Source of the DNA: Candidatus Poseidoniaceae archaeon | GTDB lineage: Archaea; Thermoplasmatota; Poseidoniia; Poseidoniales; Poseidoniaceae | Length of the DNA stretch: 64,000 nucleotides | Reading direction: 5' to 3' | Assembly: GCA_030747695.1 (NCBI GenBank) | Contig: JASLKG010000001.1 | Location: forward strand, 124,001 to 188,000 | In this document: in pieces, positions 8,803 through 18,764 of the stretch | Position numbering within the stretch: the first letter of the stretch is position 1 | Layout: each line of letters starts with the position of its first letter | Program-made: the position numbers and the translations under genes | The notes under the pieces: generated by a model | What the model saw: only the letters and a program-made list of their open reading frames with translations | Databases searched by the model: none | What the model was told of the DNA's origin: nothing

Positions 8803-10704
8803 TTAACCATGACGACCAAAGTGCTGGTCTAGTGCATTTAGTGGTATGCGCATTGCAGTTGGTCTCCCATGTACGCATGCCCAGGGATTAGGTATTCTCC
8901 TCATGTCATCTAACAATCGTCGCATTTCAGGTAATGTTAATTTCTCATTTGCTTTTACAGCACCTCTACATGAGTTTAGGAATGCTAGATGATCCTTTCT
9001 TTGTTCTAAGGTTTCAAGTGGCGCCCCATCTTCACTCAGGTCTAGTAACAAATCGTGAACAAATGGTTCTATGTCATCCCCTGTTAGTAAGGCAGGTGCG
9101 CTTGTAATACTAAATCCAGCAGCACTTGATGCAAAACGGAATCCTAGTTTGTCAAATGTTAATTTTGCAGCATCTAGGCGTGATTTCTGTCTCGCATTCA
9201 ATTCAAGTGGAATTGAAGATATACGTTCTTGGGGTTCCCACAATTTCTCATTGTGACGTAATCTTTCATACCTTACTCTTTCATGCAATGCGTGTTGGTC
9301 AATTAGTAATAATTCTTCACCACTTTGAACCAGTATGTAGGAATCTGCAAATTGAGCTAGAGGCTCCATTGATGGTAGATCATTGATTACAGGCCCTATA
9401 GGTCCATCATCTGCAGGGCTTGTTTTTTCTTTTCCTGCGTGCCTATGTAATTCTCTTTCTTGAATAGAAAGTGCTGGGGCAATTGCCTTTTCACCTGTGA
9501 TTGTTTTTTGACTACTAAGAGATGAGGATACAGGCCTAGATTTCTCTTCTTTGTAAGTATCATTAACTTTCTCTCCGGTTAGTGAAATTTGGGCAGAATT
9601 TGCCCAAGCGGGTTTTTCCACATTACGTTGAAATTTTGTTTCTGCTGCTAATGACGTAATTCCTGTAATTCCTCCACTAGATTCAGGTTCAGTAGGTGTT
9701 GTTTCTAATGTGAATGCTATGGCTCTCTCCAATCTTTCGAGAACTCTCCATGAATTTCGTAGTCTAACTTCTCTTTTTGTAGGATGAACGTTAACATCAA
9801 CTTCATTCGGCGGTAGTTCTAGTTTGAGGACAGCAACGGGGTGTCTACCTTGCATAAGTCTTGTTTTGTAGCCTCTGCGTATAGATTGCAAAAAGGGTTG
9901 TGCAGCAACAGGTCTATCATTAATCAGTACATGTATTTCATCGCCTTTACCTCTAGTAATATCTGGAGTGGAAATCCAACCACTCCATCGTTCTTCACCG
10001 GGGGCATCATCATCAGCTTTTGGTGATGAAATTTCAATCATTTTTCCTGCTTGCCCACCCAGGACATCATACAGTCTATCTTCTATTTCTTCAACGATTG
10101 GTACTTCCAAAAGTATACGATCATCACTGATTAATTTGAATCCCACTTCGGGGTGGGCGATAGCATGAGAAACGACTACATCGACAATACTACTTGTTTC
10201 AGTTGCAGGTCTCCGTTGAAATGAAAGTCTAGCAGGCTGATTTCTGAATAGATGATTTACTTCAATCGTTGTACCCTCGGGCATCCCTATTGGTTTTACT
10301 TCTCCTTTATCCCCATCTTCCATGATAATTTGACGCCCTTCCATTCCTTCAGGCCTAGAAGAAATTGATAATTTGCTAACCATCCCTATACTTGCTAAAG
10401 CTTCTCCACGGAAACCAAGTGTCATTATTGAAGAAAGGTCATTTTGGTGTTTCAATTTGCTAGTTGCATGCCTATCTAAGGCTAGAGCCAAATCTTCTTC
10501 ATGGATTCCACTTCCATTATCTGATATTGAAATAACATCAAAACCACCTCGCTCAATAGATATTACCAAATTTTTCGCACCTGCATCTATTGAATTTTCA
10601 ATCAATTCTTTTACTACTTGTGCAGGCCTTTCTACAACTTCTCCAGCAGCAATATGACCTATTGTATTTTCATCAAGTTGTGTTATCCTATTGGGTGTTT
10701 TCAT
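8803..10704 (-). CDS. mutL: DNA mismatch repair protein MutL, endonuclease-type
   Basis: N-terminal GHKL (IAAGEVVERPAQVVKELIENSIDAGA, GFRGEAL) and C-terminal DQHALHERVRYE motif. Confidence 0.96.
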   Translation of the reverse strand: MKTPNRITQLDENTIGHIAAGEVVERPAQVVKELIENSIDAGAKNLVISIERGGFDVISISDNGSGIHEEDLALALDRHATSKLKHQNDLSSIMTLGFRGEALASIGMVSKLSISSRPEGMEGRQIIMEDGDKGEVKPIGMPEGTTIEVNHLFRNQPARLSFQRRPATETSSIVDVVVSHAIAHPEVGFKLISDDRILLEVPIVEEIEDRLYDVLGGQAGKMIEISSPKADDDAPGEERWSGWISTPDITRGKGDEIHVLINDRPVAAQPFLQSIRRGYKTRLMQGRHPVAVLKLELPPNEVDVNVHPTKREVRLRNSWRVLERLERAIAFTLETTPTEPESSGGITGITSLAAETKFQRNVEKPAWANSAQISLTGEKVNDTYKEEKSRPVSSSLSSQKTITGEKAIAPALSIQERELHRHAGKEKTSPADDGPIGPVINDLPSMEPLAQFADSYILVQSGEELLLIDQHALHERVRYERLRHNEKLWEPQERISSIPLELNARQKSRLDAAKLTFDKLGFRFASSAAGFSITSAPALLTGDDIEPFVHDLLLDLSEDGAPLETLEQRKDHLAFLNSCRGAVKANEKLTLPEMRRLLDDMRRIPNPWACVHGRPTAMRIPLNALDQHFGRHG

Positions 10705-13322
10705 TTTTCACCCTCCATCATTTTGATTAATTTATACAATGAATCTTGAGCTTCTCTCGGAGATAAGGAATCAGGATCAATTTCACTTAATGCACGTTTT
10801 AGTGATTCAGAAACAGGGTCTTTCTCAATTTTTACTTTTGGAGTACCTACGAAACCTAACAGTGATGATTGCCCATTTTCTCTTGCAATAGGAGTGCCAG
10901 TTTGGCCAGCCTTTGCACCACCGGCTTGCTTTTCTAAGAATCCAAGTAAATCACCTGCACGTTCTACCACATGCCTTGGTAATCCTGCTAGAGCAGCAAC
11001 TTGTACGCCATAAGAATCATCACAGGGGCCATTTTCAACAGTATGTAGGAATCTTAACTCTCCATCACTTTGAGCAACTCTAACAGAAACATTGGCTAAT
11101 CCATTTGTTTCACCTTCTAATCCAATCAATTGATGATAATGTGTTGCAAATAATGTTCTAGCATTAATTCTTGAACAAATATCCTCAGTTACCGACCAAG
11201 CAATTGAAAGCCCATCAAATGTGGAAGTACCTCTTCCAATTTCATCCAATAAAATTAGCGAATTAGAGGTTGCTCTCTTCAAGATGTGAGCTACTTCCAT
11301 CATTTCCATCATGAATGTTGAACGCCCTCTTCTTATGTCATCACTAGCACCTACTCTTGTGAAGATTCTATCAATTAACCCTACTTGAGCAGATTCTGCT
11401 GGAACAAAAGAGCCCGACTGTGCTAATATAGAAAGCAATGCAGCGCATCGAAGATGTGTGGATTTACCACCCATATTGGGGCCTGTAATCAGTAAGAAAT
11501 TCCTCTTTTTATCCATTCGAATATCATTTGGCACATATCCAGTATTTGTTTCTAATACCGGGTGTCTAAGACCCTTGGCAATTAATCGCTGGTCTTCATG
11601 GATTGAAGGCCTCTTCCAAGATCTGTTCCTTGCAACTTGTGCAAAGCATTGCAGTACATCTATAATCGCAATATGGGCACTTATTCTTCTCAAAGCATGT
11701 ACATGATCCCTGCATCTATCTCTCAGGTCACGAAACATATCGTATTCGATTTGATTAGCCTTTGTATCGGCCGTCAACAACTTGTCATCCCATTCAATTA
11801 AATCGTCAGTCACATATCGATTTCCATTAGTCATCTGTTGTTTTCTACGCCAATCTTCAGGAACTTTACTTTCATGTGTTTTTGTTACTTCAATAAACCA
11901 ACCAATCTGGCGGTTATATCTTACCTTAAGCGATGGAATTTCCAATCTAGCCCTTTCTTTTGTTTCCAAATCTTTGAACCATTTATGCCCGGTTTTTGCA
12001 GCATTTCTCAATTCATCTAATTTTGAATTTATGCCATTACGAATCAAACTACCATCTCTCAACGAAAGAGGTTGTTCATCATTTAGGTTCGCTTGTATGT
12101 CAATTCTCATCAATTCTAAACAATCTAGATCACTTGATAGATTATACAGAAGAGGGTCATCTATTTCAGAAATTAGAGTTTTCATTTTCGGCATTCTTTC
12201 GAGAGCAAGAGCGATTGCAACTAAATCACGACCGCCAGAACGGTTGTAGGATAGTTGTGTAGCCAATCTTTCCATATCTCTTAAGCCCTTTAAGACATCT
12301 CTAATGGCATCTAATCTTCTTGAAGAGCGCATTAGGGCTGCAACTGAGTTTTGCCTTTCAACAATTCGTTCAATAACTGAAAGTGGACGCAGTAGCCATG
12401 ATTTTAGCGTTCTACGTCCCATTGAAGTTCTGCAGTTATCTATGGCCCCTAGGAGGCTTCCTTCTTTTTCACCTGAGAGCGTTTGGGTTAATTCGAGATT
12501 TCGAAGTGTGGTTTGATCTAATACCATACTAGATGTATCACTCAAAATTTCAATCTCTCTTAAATCAATTGAGTCAACTAATTGCATAGATGCCAAGTAA
12601 TCAGCAGCCAATCCTGCTGCAGACATGGCTAATGGTGAGTCTCCCAAATCGATGTGCCCCAAATCGCCAACTTCTAGAATTCTTTTTAGTGAATTTTCAC
12701 CACGATTTTTACTAGAGCTGTGTTGTGAAAAGGTCACTCTATCAAGATTAGAAATTATTTCACGCATTTCTTCTCTATCAGCATCTCTTGGTGAAAATAC
12801 GAGCTCATTAGGTGCAGATCTAAGCAGATCATCCAATAGTCTATTCCATCTATCATCGCCCTTGTGTTCAGCAGTCCATGCATAACCAGTTGATGCATCA
12901 ATTGTAGCTAATCCTATCCCCTCAGATTTCACAATAACTGCAGCTAGAGCCGCAACATCATCTGTTCCAATCAGACTTTCCTCGTACAATGACCCTGGCG
13001 TATATATTCTCGTAACAACACGTTCCAACAATTTGGATCCTTCTCTCAGTTCTTGTTCTTGTTCAGCAACACATACTTTGAATCCAGCTTGTAACATCTG
13101 TTTTAGATAATCTTCTAGTGCATGCCACGGAAAACCAGACATTGGTATTGGGTTGTCTGCTTTTTTGTCTCTACTAGTTAGTGTAATACCCAGAATTTCT
13201 GATGCTATAACTGCATCATCATGAAATTGCTCATAGAAGTCTCCCATTCTGAAAAATAGTATAGAATCGGGGTGTTCATTCTTGATGTCCATATATTGAT
13301 CCATCATGCCCCGCTTAGTCAT
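10701..13322 (-). CDS. mutS: DNA mismatch repair protein MutS
   Basis: FFRMGDFYEQF mismatch-recognition motif, GPNMGGKST Walker A, LLDEIGRGTSTFDG; ATGA overlap with mutL. Confidence 0.97.
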   Translation of the reverse strand: MTKRGMMDQYMDIKNEHPDSILFFRMGDFYEQFHDDAVIASEILGITLTSRDKKADNPIPMSGFPWHALEDYLKQMLQAGFKVCVAEQEQELREGSKLLERVVTRIYTPGSLYEESLIGTDDVAALAAVIVKSEGIGLATIDASTGYAWTAEHKGDDRWNRLLDDLLRSAPNELVFSPRDADREEMREIISNLDRVTFSQHSSSKNRGENSLKRILEVGDLGHIDLGDSPLAMSAAGLAADYLASMQLVDSIDLREIEILSDTSSMVLDQTTLRNLELTQTLSGEKEGSLLGAIDNCRTSMGRRTLKSWLLRPLSVIERIVERQNSVAALMRSSRRLDAIRDVLKGLRDMERLATQLSYNRSGGRDLVAIALALERMPKMKTLISEIDDPLLYNLSSDLDCLELMRIDIQANLNDEQPLSLRDGSLIRNGINSKLDELRNAAKTGHKWFKDLETKERARLEIPSLKVRYNRQIGWFIEVTKTHESKVPEDWRRKQQMTNGNRYVTDDLIEWDDKLLTADTKANQIEYDMFRDLRDRCRDHVHALRRISAHIAIIDVLQCFAQVARNRSWKRPSIHEDQRLIAKGLRHPVLETNTGYVPNDIRMDKKRNFLLITGPNMGGKSTHLRCAALLSILAQSGSFVPAESAQVGLIDRIFTRVGASDDIRRGRSTFMMEMMEVAHILKRATSNSLILLDEIGRGTSTFDGLSIAWSVTEDICSRINARTLFATHYHQLIGLEGETNGLANVSVRVAQSDGELRFLHTVENGPCDDSYGVQVAALAGLPRHVVERAGDLLGFLEKQAGGAKAGQTGTPIARENGQSSLLGFVGTPKVKIEKDPVSESLKRALSEIDPDSLSPREAQDSLYKLIKMMEGEK

Positions 13323-13397
13323 AATCGCACCTCCACCGCTTACGCTGGACCAGTGCTACTTCAACGGGGGTTCGTAAACAATCCCCTCAAAATTGCC

Positions 13398-13416
13398 CTC
13401 ATTCCTACGGAATGAG
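13398..13416 (-). terminator. Hairpin just downstream of the 13426..14568 gene
   Basis: CTCATTCC-TAC-GGAATGAG perfect 8-bp stem, about 10 nt past the stop codon on the minus strand, followed by TTTT. Confidence 0.5.
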
Positions 13417-13425
13417 CAAATCTAA

Positions 13426-14568
13426 TTAGAAAACCTCTCCTTTTCTTAATGCATCAGCTATATTCCATCCCATCATGCCCAATATCAACAGAGATGTGAA
13501 TATAAATCCTAAATCAATAAGTCCTCTCATGCTGGTAAAAGAAAGTCTTTCTTCAGGATCAATTGAGATAGCAGAAGGAGAATCTTGCGCATCTATTCCA
13601 TGTATCGAAATAACTCCAGAATCATCTATAGAAGCATACGTAGGTTGTATGCTCATTGCATAAGGTAGCTTTTCAATTTCGGCATTACCATCACTAATTA
13701 TTGCTACTGTAGAAGAACCAATCTCTCCAAATAACCACACATCCGAATTTGTATCCATTGCGGCTGCAGTACTTGCCAAACCGATAGAAGAAATACCCGA
13801 ATGATCAATTCTTACAGTATCAGAACTTCCAGCAGCAAAGTAAACTCCATCAGATCCTAGCATTGTGTGAATTTCTCCTTCATCACCAAGATGTATGATT
13901 TTAGTGTCAGGTGAGTTGATACCATCCCATGTAATTTCAACAACTAATTCATACATAGGAGGCGATGCAGGATTACCCCCTATCCAGGAGGAGGGGGCCA
14001 TCCATGATCCGCCAGCCAACCATCCATTTTCTGTAGGAATAACGCTGTTGATAATGATGTCATCACTCATTTGTGATTGGTTAGAAGCATCTTCTAGACC
14101 ATTAATCCAAAATCCAGCAAATGAATGAGTCATTCCGTTTTGTATAATTAACAGGATAGCATCTCCATTGACAGATAAGTCTGTGGTAGTATAATCCTGG
14201 CCAAGATACATTGCAGCCCATGCTCCATCATGTTCCCATTCGTCTTCATGAAAATGAATCAGGCCTTCTTCTCCGAAACATGCAAATGTTATGTGCACAT
14301 GCTTTGCAAGGCATGTTGCATTTTCTTTTTGAATTGAACTATCTCCAAGATCAACGTACAAACCATCGTCTTGCATATTGAGAACAGCATCGCCAGCAAC
14401 GTCTATTACCATACCATTTGCACTGACACTAGCTCCATCTCTTACTCCAGATAATTCGTTGGACCAATCTACCATTAGGCCACCAATAATTATGAAAATG
14501 GCAAATAAGACAAATGAAAGCCACTGATGCTCAGACTCTTCTTCTAGTAACCGCTTCCACCCGCTCAT
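13426..14568 (-). CDS. Membrane-anchored secreted protein, probable beta-propeller
   Basis: N- and C-terminal hydrophobic segments with extracellular-type repeats between. Confidence 0.5.
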   Translation of the reverse strand: MSGWKRLLEEESEHQWLSFVLFAIFIIIGGLMVDWSNELSGVRDGASVSANGMVIDVAGDAVLNMQDDGLYVDLGDSSIQKENATCLAKHVHITFACFGEEGLIHFHEDEWEHDGAWAAMYLGQDYTTTDLSVNGDAILLIIQNGMTHSFAGFWINGLEDASNQSQMSDDIIINSVIPTENGWLAGGSWMAPSSWIGGNPASPPMYELVVEITWDGINSPDTKIIHLGDEGEIHTMLGSDGVYFAAGSSDTVRIDHSGISSIGLASTAAAMDTNSDVWLFGEIGSSTVAIISDGNAEIEKLPYAMSIQPTYASIDDSGVISIHGIDAQDSPSAISIDPEERLSFTSMRGLIDLGFIFTSLLILGMMGWNIADALRKGEVF

Positions 14569-14602
14569 GAACTGTTCGGAGGTGAGCCCCTTCTATCGGT
14601 TT

Positions 14603-14617
14603 TCCCCCTACGGGGGA
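14603..14617. promoter_or_regulatory. Short hairpin with TAC loop in rpl10e upstream region
   Basis: TCCCCC-TAC-GGGGGA. Confidence 0.45.
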
Positions 14618-14684
14618 GTTTCAAGTGGTATCGGTATCGTCTTAAGGAGAGTGTAGGTCGCACGGATGCCCGGAGGTACCAATC

Positions 14685-15224
14685 ATGGCACGTAAGCCCG
14701 CAAAGATGTATCGCAGACTCAAAGGTCCTGCATATACACGACGCAAGTATATTGGCGGTGTACCAAACAACAGGATTCTATCTTACTACTCCGGCAACCG
14801 CCGTGCTGCAGAGATTGGTGAATTCAAAATGGAGATGAGTCTTTTCGCAGATGAATCATGCCAAATCCGCCATACAGCACTTGAAGCAGCACGTGTAATT
14901 TCTAATTCTACAATTAGGAATGTGGCTGGTGCATTAGGATATGCATTGAGAATCCATACTTATCCTCACCACGTACTTCGAGAGAATAAGCAAGCTACAG
15001 GTGCTGGTGCAGACCGTGTATCTCAAGGTATGCGATGTGCTTTCGGTAAGAACGTAGGTACAGCAGCACGTGTCAAGAGAGGCCAGAGAGTAATTTCACT
15101 AAAGTTCAGACCTGAAGACTATCTTGTAGCAAAGGATGCTCTAAGAAAAGCATCAATGAAATTCCCAACTCCTTGTACAACAAAGTTGATCACTGGTCAT
15201 GAGCATGTAAAAGGACTAGTTTGA
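14685..15224 (+). CDS. rpl10e: 50S ribosomal protein L10e (L16 family)
   Basis: MARKPAKMYRRLKGPAYTRRKYIGGVPNNRI; GGAGGT upstream. Confidence 0.95.
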   Translation: MARKPAKMYRRLKGPAYTRRKYIGGVPNNRILSYYSGNRRAAEIGEFKMEMSLFADESCQIRHTALEAARVISNSTIRNVAGALGYALRIHTYPHHVLRENKQATGAGADRVSQGMRCAFGKNVGTAARVKRGQRVISLKFRPEDYLVAKDALRKASMKFPTPCTTKLITGHEHVKGLV

Positions 15225-15229
15225 TAGTT

Positions 15230-15252
15230 AATCCCATTGAGGGATTTTCTTT
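15230..15252 (+). terminator. Putative terminator of rpl10e
   Basis: AATCCC-ATTGA-GGGATT followed by TTCTTT. Confidence 0.55.
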
Positions 15253-15355
15253 AACTGGTTAATTCCTCAAAATCTGATAAAACGACTTGAGGTTAAATGA
15301 AACACCGGCTGATTGATGAATAATCGTTAGGACGCATATATAGGAGGAGATAGTC

Positions 15356-17134
15356 ATGCGTATTGCAGTTCTGAAAGAAGACAACTGTCAACCAAAGAAA
15401 TGTATGGACGAGTGCATGGTATTTTGTCCTCCTGTTCGTAATGGGCAGGAATGTGTTGTGATGGATGAAAAAACAGGCAAGCCTCACATTTCTGAATCGC
15501 TTTGCATAGGCTGTGGGATTTGTGTAAACAAGTGCCCACATGACGCTTTGATAATTACGCAACTTCCTTCAGAGTTAGAAAGTGATATGATTCATCGCTA
15601 TTCATTAAACGGATTTCGTTTGTTCCGTTTGCCAACTCCCTCTAAGGAATCTGTAGTTGGTATTTTGGGTCCGAATGGAATGGGTAAATCTACTGCATTC
15701 AATATTCTCAGTGGTTCTTTAACTCCAAATCTTGGAGATTTTGAAGCAGATGAAGTGTGGTGGGAAGATGCAATAGAGAGCCTACCTAGAGGCGAACTTC
15801 GAGATTTCTTTATAGATCTAAGTAATTCTGAAGTAACAGTTGCATTGAAGCCTCAATATGTTGATCATATTCCTAAAGCGGTCAAAGGAAAAGTGGGGGA
15901 ACTCTTGAGATCAGTTGATGAAAGGGATATGTGTGAAGTGATGGTTTCCAAATTAGGACTGGAACATCTTGTTGAAAGAAATTTAGATCAATTATCTGGA
16001 GGAGAGTTACAACGAATAGCAATTTGCGCAACATTGCTTAAGGATGCAGATGTCTATTTCTTCGATGAACCATCATCATATCTTGACATACATGAGAGAA
16101 TGAGAATAGTTAGGATTATTCAAGAACTTGCTGAGACGGCAAGAGTCATTGTAATTGAACACGATTTGGCAGTATTAGATGTACTTGCAGACCTTGTACA
16201 CATCGTTTATGGCCAGAAAGGAGCATTTGGAATTTTCACACCAGCTAGATCTACAAGGCAGGCAATAAATTCCTATCTTGATGGCTTCTTGGTCGAGCAG
16301 AATGTAAGAATTAGGGATAAACCAATCAAATTCAAGACTCACACAGATCGGATGTCGGAATTAGGCAGCCCAGTTGTTGAATGGGGAGAAGTAGAAAAAA
16401 GCCTTGGAACATTCAATCTTAAGACAGGTAATGGCAAAGTCCATCAGTCCGAAGTAGTTGGAGTAGTTGGTCCAAATGGTACAGGAAAAAGTACAATGGT
16501 CAAAATCCTAGCTGGTGAGTATGAATATGAGGGAGGGTGGGTAACTGCAAATGCATCCATTTCATACAAACCACAACATATTGATACAGATTTGGATTGT
16601 ACAGTTCAGACATGGCTAGATAGTGAGGTAGGGCCAAAGTGGCGAAGCGGAGAATTTCATGTTAATGTGATAAGAGCATTAGGAGTAGATGAATTACTAG
16701 CAAAGCAGGTGGATACGCTTTCAGGAGGAGAAGCACAGTCAGTAGCGATTGCAGTGTGTTTAGGAAAAGAAGCAGATCTATACCTACTTGATGAACCAAG
16801 TGCCCATCTAGATGCTAATGCTAGAATGGAAACAGCAAAAGCGATTAGAAAAACAATGGAGACAAATGAAAAAGCAGCATTTGTTATTGATCACGATGTT
16901 TATTTTATTGATATAGTTTCAGATTCCTTACTTGTATTCGAAGGAGAAGGTGGCATTAATGGCATGGCTGAAGGCCCCTTTGCTTTGAGAGAAGGTATGA
17001 ATAGATTTCTGAAGGGCGTAGATGTAACCTTCCGCAGAGACCATGATTCGAAACGCCCACGAATCAATAAGGGATCCAGCCGTAAAGATAGAGAACAGAG
17101 GCAGAAGGGAGATTACTACTCCTTTGATTCATGA
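15356..17134 (+). CDS. ABCE1 / Rli1 ribosome recycling ATPase
   Basis: N-terminal Fe-S ferredoxin-like cysteines, two ABC domains (GPNGMGKST, GPNGTGKST; LSGGELQR, LSGGEAQS); AGGAGG upstream. Confidence 0.96.
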   Translation: MRIAVLKEDNCQPKKCMDECMVFCPPVRNGQECVVMDEKTGKPHISESLCIGCGICVNKCPHDALIITQLPSELESDMIHRYSLNGFRLFRLPTPSKESVVGILGPNGMGKSTAFNILSGSLTPNLGDFEADEVWWEDAIESLPRGELRDFFIDLSNSEVTVALKPQYVDHIPKAVKGKVGELLRSVDERDMCEVMVSKLGLEHLVERNLDQLSGGELQRIAICATLLKDADVYFFDEPSSYLDIHERMRIVRIIQELAETARVIVIEHDLAVLDVLADLVHIVYGQKGAFGIFTPARSTRQAINSYLDGFLVEQNVRIRDKPIKFKTHTDRMSELGSPVVEWGEVEKSLGTFNLKTGNGKVHQSEVVGVVGPNGTGKSTMVKILAGEYEYEGGWVTANASISYKPQHIDTDLDCTVQTWLDSEVGPKWRSGEFHVNVIRALGVDELLAKQVDTLSGGEAQSVAIAVCLGKEADLYLLDEPSAHLDANARMETAKAIRKTMETNEKAAFVIDHDVYFIDIVSDSLLVFEGEGGINGMAEGPFALREGMNRFLKGVDVTFRRDHDSKRPRINKGSSRKDREQRQKGDYYSFDS

Positions 17135-17143
17135 GGATTAGAT

Positions 17144-18751
17144 ATGCCCATTCAAATACCTCCAGAAGCTCAATCTATTGGAAGAGCAAGAGGTCGTCTT
17201 TCAGCATCATCATTGACTACATTCAATCGATGCAACAAACAATGGTTTCTTAATTATAGAATAGGCCTTAGGGGGCCATTATCTCCACATCAGGTACTAG
17301 GAGTTCATGTTGAAGATGGTTTGTGTTCTTTGTTTATGGAAAGGGCACCTTATGTTGATTCTCAATCAGAATTACGCGATTGGATAATGGGTAAAACTGC
17401 AAACAAAGCAATTGAAGTATTCGAGCAAGGTAAATCCGAGTTTGAAAATGCATTATGGTCCAAAGGATCATGGGATGAAACATTCACTATAGAAATGATT
17501 GAATCAATGCTCATAAATGGCTTAGAATTACAACTAGAAGAGGTTGAATCTTGCCATAAAGCGGGAGGAGGGATAAATGAATTTGATATACCGTCTCCTT
17601 GCTGGGATTCTCCTCCTTATTTTGCGCAACCAGATAAAGTAAATCAGATGATGAATTGGAAAGATGTCCCGTATGAATTTAGTAAAGAACAACTTACTTG
17701 GAGTGATGCGTGGGAGATTGCAAGGCCATGGGTCAAAGATCCAAGAAACCCTCAACCCCAAAGAATGTACCATAATGACAAATGGGCTGCAGGTGAATGT
17801 GATTTAGTTCATAGATGGGATGGAAGAATTAGAATCATTGATGTTAAGATGGGAGATGGAAGTGGCAAATTTGCCTCATCATTGCCGGATCAACTTAATT
17901 TCTATTCATGGTTATGGGATCAAACCCACGAATCAAACTGTGAGGGTTTAGAAGGATGGTATTTGACAAATGGCCTACGTAAGATTGTAGATCTCGAAAA
18001 TAAAGATTCTTCTTATTACAAATCAGTATATGACAAGATGAAAAAATGGCCATCAGATAATCAATTCCCACTCGCTGAAAGATGCGATGGTGAATCAGGA
18101 GGATGTTTGTGGTGCTCTATCGATAATGTAGAGTATGATAAACCAAATATTTCCATGCCATATGAATCACTTTCTTCTATACCATCCAGAGTTAATGTGA
18201 AAGGTGTGCTGCAAGGATCTTGGGGGCCATTGCCAAATCATTATGGAGAACCTGTATTGGGTGCAATGATCCAAGCAGGCGACAAAATGGTCACAATAGA
18301 AGAAAGCCAACCTGGATCATATCCATTGATGCATAGCGCAGAAAATGGAGAGGTCATCATTACTGGCGCATTGCCAGGAGTATGGAGAGGACAACCTCGC
18401 CTTTATCTTGATTCAAAGAGCCAAATAGTAAACGAATCAAGCTTAGAATTGACGCGTATGGGTATGTTGCGCACTAAAGCAAACGTGCAAGGAATCATAA
18501 TGTCATGTTCAAAGAGAGACGGAAAAAGATCAGACGGGCGCCCATGGTCAATGGTTTCATTCCATTTATGGGATGGAGATAGGGTTGCTGAAGTTGTTGC
18601 ATTCGGTTCATCAATCAATGGTACAATGCTTTCATTGAAGCCAGGGATGGAGATTGGTATCTATGCAGCCGAACTAGGTTGGAGAGAAGGATTGGTCCAA
18701 CTAAGAATTGATTCCCGCAATACTCGAATAGAAATCAAAACGAAGAGTTGA
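17144..18751 (+). CDS. Cas4/RecB-like PD-(D/E)XK nuclease with C-terminal OB-fold-like domain
   Basis: GECDLVHRWDGRIRIIDVKMGDG catalytic-type motif; C..C cluster near CDGESGGCLWC; C-terminal OB-like segment. Confidence 0.7.
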   Translation: MPIQIPPEAQSIGRARGRLSASSLTTFNRCNKQWFLNYRIGLRGPLSPHQVLGVHVEDGLCSLFMERAPYVDSQSELRDWIMGKTANKAIEVFEQGKSEFENALWSKGSWDETFTIEMIESMLINGLELQLEEVESCHKAGGGINEFDIPSPCWDSPPYFAQPDKVNQMMNWKDVPYEFSKEQLTWSDAWEIARPWVKDPRNPQPQRMYHNDKWAAGECDLVHRWDGRIRIIDVKMGDGSGKFASSLPDQLNFYSWLWDQTHESNCEGLEGWYLTNGLRKIVDLENKDSSYYKSVYDKMKKWPSDNQFPLAERCDGESGGCLWCSIDNVEYDKPNISMPYESLSSIPSRVNVKGVLQGSWGPLPNHYGEPVLGAMIQAGDKMVTIEESQPGSYPLMHSAENGEVIITGALPGVWRGQPRLYLDSKSQIVNESSLELTRMGMLRTKANVQGIIMSCSKRDGKRSDGRPWSMVSFHLWDGDRVAEVVAFGSSINGTMLSLKPGMEIGIYAAELGWREGLVQLRIDSRNTRIEIKTKS

Positions 18752-18764
18752 ATAGAGAGCAAAG

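Noticed and set aside
15293-15562. Minus ORF over the ABCE1 start
   Set aside because: Antisense to the conserved Fe-S domain of ABCE1
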